Shown here piece by piece: positions 1 through 7,028 of a stretch of DNA of 10,464 bases. A program made the position numbers and the translations under genes. This DNA is from an uncultured Collinsella sp. (GTDB taxonomy: Bacteria > Actinomycetota > Coriobacteriia > Coriobacteriales > Coriobacteriaceae). Below the pieces are notes generated by a model that saw only the letters and a program-made list of their open reading frames with translations, ran no database searches and was not told where the DNA came from. Numbering within the stretch: position 1 is the first letter of the stretch; the number at the start of each line of letters is the position of its first letter. The stretch spans positions 1-10,464 of the forward strand of contig CABUXL010000059.1 in assembly GCA_902495525.1 (NCBI GenBank), given 5' to 3'.

Positions 1-871
1 CGCCAAAGCGCGAAAGCGCGGCAAGCACGTTGCGGTCGCCCTGTGCGGAGCTCAGGGACACGCCCTCGACGGTGATGGGGTCGGTGCCGATAGCGCCGGC
101 ACACAGCCAAAAGGCAGCGTTGGACCAGTCGCCCTCGACGGCCACGCTGCCGGGCGTGCGGTACGAGCCGCTGCTCACGCGGAAGTTCGTGACCTCGGGC
201 TGGCCGTCCTTGGCCGGAATGCGCTCGACGTTGACCTCAACGCCAAAGGCCTTCATGGCCTGGATCGTTAGGTTGATGTAGGGGCGGCTCTCAATGAGGC
301 CAGTCACCTGCACACAGGAGGGCTGGGCGAGCAACGGGGCTGCCAGCAGCAGGCCCGAGATGTACTGCGAGCTTACGTTGCCCGGCAGCACAAAGGTGCC
401 CGGGCGCATGCGTCCGCTTGTCTTGAGCGGAAAACCGCCCAGACCCTGTAGGTCGCAGCCGGCGGCAATGATCTCGTCCGAGAGCGGGGACAGCGGGCGT
501 GCGCCTAGGCGGCCCTGTCCCACAAAGGTTGCCTCTGCGCCCAGCGCGCAGGCGACGGGCAGCATAAAGCGGAGCGTGGAGCCGCTCTCGCCGCAGTCGA
601 GCGTGCCGCCGGCAAGGGCCTTGAGCAGGCCGAACTCAATGCTCTTCATGGTGGGGTGGACCTGGAAGCCGTCCTCGACGGTCTCGATGCGGGCGCCGAG
701 CGCCGTGAGGCAGCGGACCGTGGCCTCAATATCGGCGCAGGTGGTGTTGCAGGTCACATGCGTCTCTCCGTTGGCAAGGGCAGCGCAGATGATGAGACGG
801 TGCGCCATCGACTTGGACGCGATGGCGGGAACGGTGCCCTTAAGCGGGGACGGGGTGATGCGGGCTAGCAT
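1..871 (-). CDS. aroA: EPSP synthase (3-phosphoshikimate 1-carboxyvinyltransferase), 3' end outside the window
   Basis: Cytoplasmic enzyme that joins phosphoenolpyruvate to shikimate-3-phosphate, giving EPSP, two steps before chorismate. The first 290 residues are visible; the family is about 420-450 long, so the last third, with the catalytic Asp/Glu pair, lies beyond the left edge. Visible family marks are SKSMAHR (19-25, Lys20 and Arg25 bind substrate), GESGSTLR (94-101), GARPLSPL (123-130), GNVSSQYISGLL (164-175, shikimate-3-phosphate site) and DWSNAAFW (248-255). The ATG at 871-869 overlaps the end of aroB by 7 nt (ATGCTAG), and AAGGGAG about 10 nt upstream can serve as ribosome site, so translation is probably coupled to aroB. 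In the glyphosate-contact loop the E. coli Thr97 and Pro101 positions appear to be Ser98 and Phe102. Identity is secure; the alignment of that loop is by eye. Confidence 0.96.
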   Translation of the reverse strand, partial: MLARITPSPLKGTVPAIASKSMAHRLIICAALANGETHVTCNTTCADIEATVRCLTALGARIETVEDGFQVHPTMKSIEFGLLKALAGGTLDCGESGSTLRFMLPVACALGAEATFVGQGRLGARPLSPLSDEIIAAGCDLQGLGGFPLKTSGRMRPGTFVLPGNVSSQYISGLLLAAPLLAQPSCVQVTGLIESRPYINLTIQAMKAFGVEVNVERIPAKDGQPEVTNFRVSSGSYRTPGSVAVEGDWSNAAFWLCAGAIGTDPITVEGVSLSSAQGDRNVLAALSRFG

Positions 872-1971
872 GCGGATGCGTCTCCCTTCTGGCCGAGGCC
901 CTCGGCAATGAGTTCGTGGAAAGTGGAAAGCGGCGTGCGGTCGATGCTGCAGCGGCCGATGCCGTGGGGAATCACCAGGTCGATGGTGTCGCCCGTGCGC
1001 TTCTTGTCGTGGAGTGCCTCGGCAAAGACGGCGTCGGCGGAAAGCTCGCAGCGGGTCTTGAGGCCGTGGCGCGCGCATAGCTCTTCGATGCGCCCCGGCA
1101 GTTCGGCGTCGCAAATGCCATGTAGCGCTGCGGCGCGCGTGATAATGCCCATGCCGATCGACACGCAGTTGCCGTGTCCGAGTTCAAAGTGCTCGCAGGC
1201 CTCGACGGCGTGTCCGGCGCTGTGTCCAAAGTTGAGGAGCTTGCGTTGGTTGGTTTCGCGCTCGTCGGCGACGACCACGGCGCGCTTGATGTCGATATTG
1301 CGGGCGATGATGAGCGCTACGCGGGCCACATCGCGGTTGAGTAGCTCCAGCGTGAGCGGGGTCTTCTCCAACTCGGCAAAAAGCTCCGGGTCGGCGATCA
1401 CGGCGTGCTTGACGACCTCACCGCAGCCGTCGGCGAACTGCTCGGGCGTGAGGGTGGCCAGGCACCCCACGTCGGCGATAACCACGTTTGGCTGCCAAAA
1501 GGCGCCGGCTAAGTTTTTGCCGGCAGCCAGGTCGATGGCGGTCTTGCCGCCCACCGACGAATCCACCATGGCGAGCAGGCTCGTCGGGATTTGCACAAAC
1601 TTGCAGCCGCGCATGTAGGTGGCGGCCACAAAACCCGCCACGTCGCCCACGACACCGCCGCCGAGTGCCACAATCACGTCGGAGCGCGAAAGCTCGTGCT
1701 CGGCCACAAACTCCAAAATGGCAACATAGGTTTCGGCGCGCTTATGGGCTTCGCCGGCCTCGAAGGTGCAGATGCTCACCTCGTAGCCTGATGCCTCCAG
1801 GCTCTGCTTAACGGGCATCTGGTAGAGCGGGCCCACGTTGGTGTCCGTCACGATGACGGCCTTGGTGCCGCCGGCAGTGGCGCGCACGAGCGGTCCCGCC
1901 TGCTCCAGCAAAAACGTGCCAACATGCACCTGGTAGGGGCGTGCAGTGTCGATATCGATGGCAATCGCCAT
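865..1971 (-). CDS. aroB: 3-dehydroquinate synthase
   Basis: Second step of the shikimate pathway: converts DAHP to 3-dehydroquinate using NAD and a divalent metal, usually zinc, in the cytoplasm. The protein has 368 residues, normal for the family. The NAD-binding glycine motif GGGVVGDVAG is at 104-113, followed by GGKTAID (141-147) and GKNLAGAFWQP (151-161). The metal ligands expected from known structures are present: Glu185 in GCGEVVKHA, His250 in NFGHSAGHA and His266 in LGHGN; His254 matches the catalytic histidine. The ATG at 1971-1969 has GAAAGGA about 9 nt upstream. The gene lies 36 nt after tyrA and its stop overlaps the aroA start, so it is an internal operon gene. Nothing looks broken. 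Confidence 0.98.
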   Translation of the reverse strand: MAIAIDIDTARPYQVHVGTFLLEQAGPLVRATAGGTKAVIVTDTNVGPLYQMPVKQSLEASGYEVSICTFEAGEAHKRAETYVAILEFVAEHELSRSDVIVALGGGVVGDVAGFVAATYMRGCKFVQIPTSLLAMVDSSVGGKTAIDLAAGKNLAGAFWQPNVVIADVGCLATLTPEQFADGCGEVVKHAVIADPELFAELEKTPLTLELLNRDVARVALIIARNIDIKRAVVVADERETNQRKLLNFGHSAGHAVEACEHFELGHGNCVSIGMGIITRAAALHGICDAELPGRIEELCARHGLKTRCELSADAVFAEALHDKKRTGDTIDLVIPHGIGRCSIDRTPLSTFHELIAEGLGQKGDASAC

Positions 1972-2007
1972 AAGCTATGGTCCTTTCGACCTGGCGTGAT
2001 AGGTGGT

Positions 2008-2922
2008 CTAGTGGGAGGCCTCGTCGTCGAGTGCGCGCTTAATGCGGTCGCCCTCGGCAAGGAGATTCTCCAGATAGCGCTGGTCGCGGTCCTTAAGGGC
2101 GCGGCTGTAGGCGCCGAGCGATTCGATCAGATGGTCGATCTCGAAGGCAAGCGCATCGGCGTCGTCGATCATGAGCTCGGACCACATTTGCGGGTTGAGG
2201 TGCGCCACGCGGGTGAGATCGCGGTAGCTACCGGCCGAAAAGCCGTGGTGGACCTGGGCGGTGGGGCTTTTGACGTAGGCGTTGGATACCACGTGCGCAA
2301 GCTGGCACGTGAAGGCGATGACGCGGTCGTGCTCGGCGGCGCTGGTCACGCTGAACTTGCCAAAGCCCAAGGGGCGCACCATCTCGCGCACCTGGCCCAA
2401 AAGCTCCAGCTTGAGCGCATCGTCTACCGCGGGCGGTACGAGCACCAGCGGGGCGCCCTGGAACAGGTCGGCACGAGAGTTAGCGTAGCCCGAGAACTGG
2501 GTGCCCGCCATGGGGTGCGCGCCCACAAAGTAAAAGCCGTGCTCGCGGGCAAGCTCAAAGGCACGTTCGCACACGATGCCCTTGACGCCGACCGTGTCGA
2601 TCACCACGGGGCCCATGATGGCGTCGGTGTCGGTGGCGTCGGCGAGCGCCTTGGCGTGCGTCTCGAGCCACTCGATGCATGCCTCGGGGTAGCAAGCCAG
2701 GACGATGATGTCGCATTCGCCGAGTGTCTTGTCGTTGAGCTCTCCGGCGACAGTGCCCATGCTGGCGGCCGTCATGACATCGTCATCGGGGTCCCAGGCC
2801 AGCACGCGGACGCCCGCCTGTGCATAGCCGCGGGCAAAGCTGCCGCCGATGAGGCCAAGGCCGACGATGCCGGCGCACTTGGGGCCGCCCTGGTTAACGC
2901 GCGCGTTTCTCACCGTACCCAT
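2008..2922 (-). CDS. tyrA: Prephenate dehydrogenase (TyrA family)
   Basis: Oxidatively decarboxylates prephenate to 4-hydroxyphenylpyruvate, the committed step to tyrosine. It has 304 residues, the size of a stand-alone enzyme: there is no chorismate mutase domain in front and no C-terminal ACT domain. The Rossmann motif GLGLIGGS is at 21-28, and Asp44 after the second strand suggests NAD rather than NADP. HPMAG at 136-140 holds the catalytic histidine of the family. AEHDR (196-200) and SAGSYRDLTRVA (229-240) match the helical dimer domain. The ATG at 2922-2920 comes 3 nt after the aroF stop and has GGAG 6 nt upstream inside the end of aroF, which fixes the start and implies coupled translation. 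Arogenate as substrate cannot be ruled out from sequence alone. Without an ACT domain, tyrosine control may rest on AroF. Confidence 0.94.
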   Translation of the reverse strand: MGTVRNARVNQGGPKCAGIVGLGLIGGSFARGYAQAGVRVLAWDPDDDVMTAASMGTVAGELNDKTLGECDIIVLACYPEACIEWLETHAKALADATDTDAIMGPVVIDTVGVKGIVCERAFELAREHGFYFVGAHPMAGTQFSGYANSRADLFQGAPLVLVPPAVDDALKLELLGQVREMVRPLGFGKFSVTSAAEHDRVIAFTCQLAHVVSNAYVKSPTAQVHHGFSAGSYRDLTRVAHLNPQMWSELMIDDADALAFEIDHLIESLGAYSRALKDRDQRYLENLLAEGDRIKRALDDEASH

Positions 2923-2925
2923 GGG

Positions 2926-3948
2926 CTACTCCATGGTCTCTTGGCAGACAACCTCGCGGATGGCTCGGATGCGGCGCATGGTGTCGTCGAACTGGTCGGG
3001 GGTGAGGGCCTGGGCGCCGTCGGACCAGGCGCGGCTCGGCTCGTCGTGGACCTCGATCTCCAGGCCGTTGGCACCGCAGGCGGTCGCGGCGAGCGCCATG
3101 GGCTCGACGTAGCGGGTGTAGCCGGTGGCGTGGCTGGGGTCGGCGACGACGGGCAGGTGCGACAGGTGGTGCAGCACCGGCACGGCGTTAAGGTCGAAGG
3201 TGTTGCGGGTGCGGGTCTCGAAGGTGCGGATACCGCGCTCGCACAGGATAACGTTGTCGTTGCCCTCGCTCATGATGTACTCGGCAGCCATGAGCAGCTC
3301 GTCGATCGTGCCGGACATGCCGCGCTTGAGCAGAATCGGGGTCTGGGTCTTGCCGACCTCCTTGAGCAGGGGGAAGTTCTGGGCGTTGCGGGCGCCGATT
3401 TGCATGACGTCAATCTTCTTGTCAAGGAAGACCTGCACGTCGCGTGGGTCCATGATCTCGGTGACAATCGGCATGTCGAGCTCGGCAGACGCCTCGCACA
3501 GCAGGTCGAGGCCGGCGGGGCCCATGCCCTGGTAGGCGTAGGGGGAGGTGCGGGGCTTGTAGGCACCGCCGCGCAGCATCGTGGCGCCGGCGGCCTTCAC
3601 GCGGCGTGCGATGCGAATGAGGTTCTCGCCCTCGACGGAGCAGGGGCCGGCGATGACTTGGAACTGGTCGCCGCCGATCTTGACGCCGTGACCGCAGTCG
3701 ATGACGGAGTCCTCGGGGTGGAACTTACGGTTGGCACGCTTAAAAGGCTCGGAGACGCGCTGCACGCGCTCGACGACGTCCATGGACTCGAGCAGGAACG
3801 GGTCGATCTTGGTCGTATCGCCCACCAGGCCGATGATCGTCTCGTTCTCGCCGCGCGAGACATCGGTCTTCAGACCCTTTTTCTCAATCCAGCTGACGAT
3901 ATGGCTTACGGCCTCGTCGCTGGCGCTCTGCTTTAAAATTGCAATCAT
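2926..3948 (-). CDS. aroF: 3-deoxy-7-phosphoheptulonate (DAHP) synthase with N-terminal ferredoxin-like regulatory domain
   Basis: First enzyme of aromatic synthesis: condenses phosphoenolpyruvate with erythrose-4-phosphate to DAHP. The 340 residues fit the type I-beta form known from Thermotoga maritima: a ferredoxin-like regulatory domain at about 1-75, then the barrel. Motifs are AGPCSVE (100-106), KPRTSPYAYQG (131-141), QIGARN (183-188), LLKRG (206-210), CERG (236-239) and DPSHATG (270-276). Metal ligands align as Cys103, His273, Glu299 and Asp310, one residue off the Thermotoga numbering as I recall it. In Thermotoga the N-terminal domain mediates tyrosine inhibition; the same is inferred here and fits the adjacent tyrA. 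The ATG at 3948-3946 is chosen because GAGAGG lies 6 nt upstream and the protein then begins with the expected MIAIL strand. An in-frame ATG 24 codons earlier (4020) lacks a ribosome site and would read through a hairpin. Confidence 0.96.
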   Translation of the reverse strand: MIAILKQSASDEAVSHIVSWIEKKGLKTDVSRGENETIIGLVGDTTKIDPFLLESMDVVERVQRVSEPFKRANRKFHPEDSVIDCGHGVKIGGDQFQVIAGPCSVEGENLIRIARRVKAAGATMLRGGAYKPRTSPYAYQGMGPAGLDLLCEASAELDMPIVTEIMDPRDVQVFLDKKIDVMQIGARNAQNFPLLKEVGKTQTPILLKRGMSGTIDELLMAAEYIMSEGNDNVILCERGIRTFETRTRNTFDLNAVPVLHHLSHLPVVADPSHATGYTRYVEPMALAATACGANGLEIEVHDEPSRAWSDGAQALTPDQFDDTMRRIRAIREVVCQETME

Positions 3949-3954
3949 GGTGTG

Positions 3955-3960
3955 CCTCTC
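3955..3960 (-). promoter_or_regulatory. Ribosome binding site of aroF
   Basis: GAGAGG on the minus strand, 6 nt before the ATG at 3948, is the site that favours this start over the in-frame upstream ATG at 4020. It sits in the loop of a possible small GGTG/CACC hairpin, so access to it could be modulated; that part is inference. Confidence 0.75.
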
Positions 3961-3982
3961 ACCTCGAATGGATAACTTTTGC

Positions 3983-4007
3983 AAAAACGGCCCGCATCGC
4001 GAGCCGT
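3983..4007 (-). terminator. Terminator-like hairpin in the aroF leader, possible attenuator
   Basis: Read on the minus strand, ACGGCTCGC (4007-3999) pairs with GCGGGCCGT (3995-3987). This gives a 9-bp stem with one U-G pair and a 3-nt loop, followed directly by a run of U ending at 3983. It lies 35 nt before the aroF start and just downstream of the likely promoter, so it could stop transcription before the operon. The U-run is short (five, the first paired), so termination may be partial. The plus strand lacks a T-run after the stem, so it is directional. Confidence 0.5.
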
Positions 4008-4028
4008 GTATATGGTGCATGTGAGTTT

Positions 4029-4058
4029 ATACTATCTGACTCGCTTTTGCCTTCTAAA
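4029..4058 (-). promoter_or_regulatory. Candidate promoter of the aroF-tyrA-aroB-aroA operon
   Basis: On the minus strand a -35-like TTTAGA (4058-4053) and a -10-like TAGTAT (4034-4029) are 18 nt apart, each matching four of six consensus bases; an overlapping TATAAA (4031-4026) is an alternative -10. Transcription would start near 4022, giving a leader of about 75 nt that contains the hairpin. It is the best match in the gap, but only moderate. Confidence 0.4.
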
Positions 4059-4110
4059 GTGGGCCGTTGCGCCTCGTCTCCCATGGAATTGCAAAGCTTT
4101 TTCTTTTCTT

Positions 4111-4140
4111 TTGTTAGCCCATGACGCACTTGGGTATAAT
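4111..4140 (+). promoter_or_regulatory. Promoter of tRNA-Arg, with T-rich upstream tract
   Basis: TTGTTA (4111-4116) and a perfect TATAAT (4135-4140) are 18 nt apart, placing the start near 4147, about 5 nt before the mature tRNA. Just upstream, 4098-4112 is an almost pure pyrimidine tract dominated by T, which could act as an UP element for strong stable-RNA expression. It may also supply read-through transcript to the ATPase gene. Confidence 0.7.
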
Positions 4141-4151
4141 GCCAGTCGTTC

Positions 4152-4228
4152 GCCCTATTAGCTCAGGGGATTAGAGCGTCTGCCTCCGGAGCAGAAGGTC
4201 GTTGGTTCGAATCCAACATGGGGCACCA
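4152..4228 (+). tRNA. tRNA-Arg, anticodon CCG, with encoded CCA
   Basis: A complete cloverleaf. The acceptor stem GCCCTAT (4152-4158) pairs with ATGGGGC (4218-4224) with one G-U pair, followed by A and an encoded CCA (4226-4228). The D-stem is GCTC/GAGC, the anticodon stem TCTGC/GCAGA, the variable loop AGGTC, and the T-arm GTTGG-TTCGAAT-CCAAC. The anticodon loop CTCCGGA puts CCG at 4186-4188, which reads the CGG arginine codon. It stands alone, not in a tRNA cluster, with its own promoter and terminator. tRNA-Arg genes are common integration sites, but no integrase or duplicated 3' end is visible here. Confidence 0.96.
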
Positions 4229-4239
4229 TCGAACGTAAG

Positions 4240-4273
4240 ACCGTCCGAACCTCGCATGGTCCGGGCGGTTTTT
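4240..4273 (+). terminator. Rho-independent terminator after tRNA-Arg
   Basis: ACCGTCCGAACC (4240-4251) pairs with GGTCCGGGCGGT (4258-4269): 12 positions with one G-U pair and one mismatch, a 6-nt loop TCGCAT, then TTTTT. It begins 12 nt after the CCA end. The next gene starts only about 30 nt further on. Confidence 0.88.
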
Positions 4274-4294
4274 CTTATACCGACGCGACGTGAT

Positions 4295-4298
4295 GGGA
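4295..4298 (+). promoter_or_regulatory. Weak ribosome binding site for the P-type ATPase
   Basis: GGGA, 6 nt before the ATG at 4305, is the only Shine-Dalgarno-like sequence near the three in-frame candidates (GTG 4290, ATG 4293, ATG 4305). The first two have none. The site is poor compared with those of the neighbouring genes. Confidence 0.4.
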
Positions 4299-4304
4299 CG
4301 TGGT

Positions 4305-7028
4305 ATGGCAGTAACGGATATCGAGCGCGGACTCTCGACCGCCGAGGTCGAGGAGCGCATCGCCGCCGGTAAGATCAACCGCAACATGGAACTCAAGACC
4401 AAGTCGGTCAAAGAGCTCATCATCGAGAACCTCTGCACGCTGTTCAATTTGATCAACGTGATCTTGGCGTTCCTGGTCATTTTGACCGGTTCGTTTAAGA
4501 ATCTGACGTTCCTGTTCGTGGTGTTCCTCAATACCGCTATTGGCGTCATTCAGTCCATGCGTTCCAAGAAGATGGTCGATAAGCTCACGCTGCTGACCTC
4601 CAAGAAGGCCATCGCGGTGCGCGACGGCGTCGAGGTGGAGCTCGACCTGGACCAGATCGTGCTCGACGACATCATTCGCCTGGGGCGCGGCGACCAGATT
4701 CCCGCTGACGCCGTGGTGGTTTCGGGCGAGGCACTCGTGAACGAGAGCCTGCTGACGGGCGAGAGCGACCTTATTAAGAAACAGCCCGGTTCCGAGCTCA
4801 TGAGCGGCAGCTTTATCGACTCGGGCCTGCTGCGCGCCCGCGTGATCCATGTCGGCGCCGACAACTACGTGGCCAAAATTAATAACGAGGCCAAGTACGT
4901 CAAAAAGGTCAATTCCGAGATCATGAACGCGCTTAACGCCATCGTGCGCTTTGCGAGCATCATCATGATCCCGCTCGGTTTGGCGTTGTTTGCCTCGAGT
5001 GTGAGCGAGCTGTGGGATGCCGCGGGAACCCCGGGCGATAGCGCGCTTTCGTGGTGCTTCTCCGAGCTGTTGGCTGGTCATGTGCCTTCGTCGGCGCTGC
5101 TGTCCACGGTGGGCGCCCTGCTGGGCATGATCCCGCAAGGCCTGGTGCTGCTGACCTCGTCGGTGCTCGCCATCGCCACGGTGCGCCTGGCGCGTCGCAA
5201 GGTGCTGGCGCAGCAGCTCTACTGCATCGAGACGCTCGCGCGCGTCGACGTGCTGTGCCTGGACAAGACGGGCACCATCACGTCGGGCCGCATGGAGGTT
5301 GAGGGCACGTATCCGCTGCCGGTTGAGGGTGTTGGCTTTGGCGTGGACTCGGACAAGGTGGCTGTTCCCGTCGATACCACGGTGCTCGATTTTGCGCTGG
5401 CTAACGTGGCACGTGCGACTTCGGCCGATGCCAACGAGACCTGCCAGGCGCTGCTCAACTATTACGCCGATCGCCCGGTCGAGGTGTCTGAGCCGCTGTC
5501 GGTCATTCCGTTCTCGTCCTCCAAAAAGTGGAGCGGCGCGTCGTTTGCGCAGGGCTCCTATGTGATGGGCGCCGCGCAGTTTGTGCTCTCTGATCGTGTG
5601 TTTGCCCAGGTCGAGAACCGTGTCGCCGAGCTTGCCGATACCTGCCGCGTGCTCGTGGTGGCCCGTGTTGACGGCTTTACGCCCGATGGCGATATGGTGG
5701 GCGAGGCCGAGCCCGTGGGCTTTGTGACCATCCGCGACGAGATTCGTACCTCGGCGGCCGAAACCATCGGCTACTTTAACGAGCAGGGCGTGACCCTCAA
5801 CGTGATCAGTGGCGACGACCCGCGTACGGTGTCGTCGATCGCGCGCGTGGTGGGCGTGCCGGGGGCGGACGCTTATGTGGACGCCACGACGCTCGATACG
5901 CCGGCCAAGCTCGATGCCGCAGTGGACCGCTACCATGTCTTTGGTCGTGTGACCCCGCAGCAGAAGCGCGAGCTCGTGCAGGCGCTCAAGCGCCGCGAGC
6001 ACACCGTGGCCATGACGGGCGACGGCGTCAACGACGTGCTGGCGCTCAAGGAGGCCGACTGCTCCGTGGCCATGGCGGCCGGCTCCGATGCCGCGCGCAA
6101 CGTGGCCGAGATCGTACTCGTCGACAACGATTTTGCCTCGATGCCCGCCGTGGTGGCCGAGGGCCGTCGCTCCATCAACAACCTGCAGCGTTCGGCCTTG
6201 CTGTTCCTGACCAAGACGCTGTTCTCGATGGGCCTGGCGGCGCTGTGCATCGCGCTGCCGCCGTACCCCTTCGAGCCCATCCAGATGACGCTCATTAACT
6301 TCTTCTGCATCGGCGCGCCGGGCTTTGTGTTGGGCCTGGAGCCCAACAATGCTCGCGTGAAGGGTGCGTTTTTGACCAACGTGCTCAAGCGTGCACTGCC
6401 GGCGTCGATTGCGGTCATTTTGGCTGCGGCACTCGATATCTTTGTGGCGCGCGTGTTTGGCTTTAGCCAGCTCACGCTGTCTACGATGTGTCTGCTTACG
6501 TCGTGCGCGGCGAGCGTCAGCCTGATTTGGCGCATCTCGCAGCCTCTCACGCCCTTACGTGTGGTGCTCTTTGTGTTTGTAGTCGCCGGCATCTTGGTGG
6601 GCGTTATCGGATTCCCGGAGCTGCTGTCTATTGCCAACCTGTCGATGGGCCAGATGGTTATCTTGACTGTCATCGTGGTCTTTACCTGCTCGGTGTTCTT
6701 TAAGCTCGCCACGATGATGGATTCGCTCAAGCCGCGTCGTCGTCATGCCGCAACTGGTTTTGGCCGCGGTGTGCGCGTCCGCCTGGGTCGCGGTGGCGGC
6801 AAGGTGAGCTCGACGGGCTCGACGGCCGAGCGTTTTGCCAAGCGCGTCGCCGCCGACATGGCGCAGCGCCGCGAAGATCGCACCGCTCGCGAGGCCGAGG
6901 CCCGCGCACTCGAGGGCGTGGCCCAGGCCCAGCCCAAGAAAAAGAAGAGTACCGGAGCCAAGCGCTCTCGTGTGACCAAGTCCGCCCAAGGCATCAAAGT
7001 CTCGATGCCAAGCAAAAAGAAGAAGTAG
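4305..7028 (+). CDS. Cation-transporting P-type ATPase, Exp7/CtpE-like, with lysine-rich C-terminal tail
   Basis: An ATP-driven ion pump of the plasma membrane, 907 residues from this ATG. It has the TGES actuator motif (151-154), the phosphorylated aspartate in DKTGT (320-324), KKWSG in the nucleotide domain (407-411) and the hinge TGDGVND (571-577). Ten membrane helices can be placed: about 42-62, 65-83, 211-231, 263-293, 628-651, 657-678, 699-717, 722-742, 752-771 and 782-803. The N-terminal GLSTAEV pattern and the sixth helix ending in GLEPN resemble pneumococcal Exp7 and mycobacterial CtpE, the latter reported as a calcium transporter, so calcium is possible but unproven. The helix-4 ion site reads PQGL (277-280) where PEGL is usual. 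A basic tail of about 100 residues follows helix 10. It starts soon after the tRNA terminator, leaving little room for its own promoter. The start is uncertain by up to 5 codons. Confidence 0.93.
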   Translation: MAVTDIERGLSTAEVEERIAAGKINRNMELKTKSVKELIIENLCTLFNLINVILAFLVILTGSFKNLTFLFVVFLNTAIGVIQSMRSKKMVDKLTLLTSKKAIAVRDGVEVELDLDQIVLDDIIRLGRGDQIPADAVVVSGEALVNESLLTGESDLIKKQPGSELMSGSFIDSGLLRARVIHVGADNYVAKINNEAKYVKKVNSEIMNALNAIVRFASIIMIPLGLALFASSVSELWDAAGTPGDSALSWCFSELLAGHVPSSALLSTVGALLGMIPQGLVLLTSSVLAIATVRLARRKVLAQQLYCIETLARVDVLCLDKTGTITSGRMEVEGTYPLPVEGVGFGVDSDKVAVPVDTTVLDFALANVARATSADANETCQALLNYYADRPVEVSEPLSVIPFSSSKKWSGASFAQGSYVMGAAQFVLSDRVFAQVENRVAELADTCRVLVVARVDGFTPDGDMVGEAEPVGFVTIRDEIRTSAAETIGYFNEQGVTLNVISGDDPRTVSSIARVVGVPGADAYVDATTLDTPAKLDAAVDRYHVFGRVTPQQKRELVQALKRREHTVAMTGDGVNDVLALKEADCSVAMAAGSDAARNVAEIVLVDNDFASMPAVVAEGRRSINNLQRSALLFLTKTLFSMGLAALCIALPPYPFEPIQMTLINFFCIGAPGFVLGLEPNNARVKGAFLTNVLKRALPASIAVILAAALDIFVARVFGFSQLTLSTMCLLTSCAASVSLIWRISQPLTPLRVVLFVFVVAGILVGVIGFPELLSIANLSMGQMVILTVIVVFTCSVFFKLATMMDSLKPRRRHAATGFGRGVRVRLGRGGGKVSSTGSTAERFAKRVAADMAQRREDRTAREAEARALEGVAQAQPKKKKSTGAKRSRVTKSAQGIKVSMPSKKKK

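Noticed and set aside
1924..3936. A 670-codon open frame on the plus strand, opposite tyrA and aroF
   Set aside because: It is the mirror of two well-supported enzymes, is dominated by Gly, Ala, Val, His and Asp as GC-rich antisense frames are, and has no ribosome site or recognisable domain.
3974..3987. TTTTGCAAAA palindrome in the aroF leader as an operator
   Set aside because: It arises where the terminator-like U-run meets the next A-run; a single short AT palindrome with no repeat nearby is not enough evidence.
3949..4020. A 24-residue N-terminal extension of AroF from the ATG at 4020
   Set aside because: No ribosome site before it, it would be encoded across the terminator-like hairpin, and the family begins at the later methionine, which has a strong site.
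4152..4290. tRNA-Arg as the attachment site of an integrated element
   Set aside because: No integrase, no second copy of the tRNA 3' end in the window, and the flanking genes are housekeeping genes with similar composition.
4275..6002. A 575-codon open frame on the minus strand inside the ATPase
   Set aside because: It runs through the catalytic core of the pump, is rich in His, Arg, Gly and Ala, and has no motif or plausible start signal.
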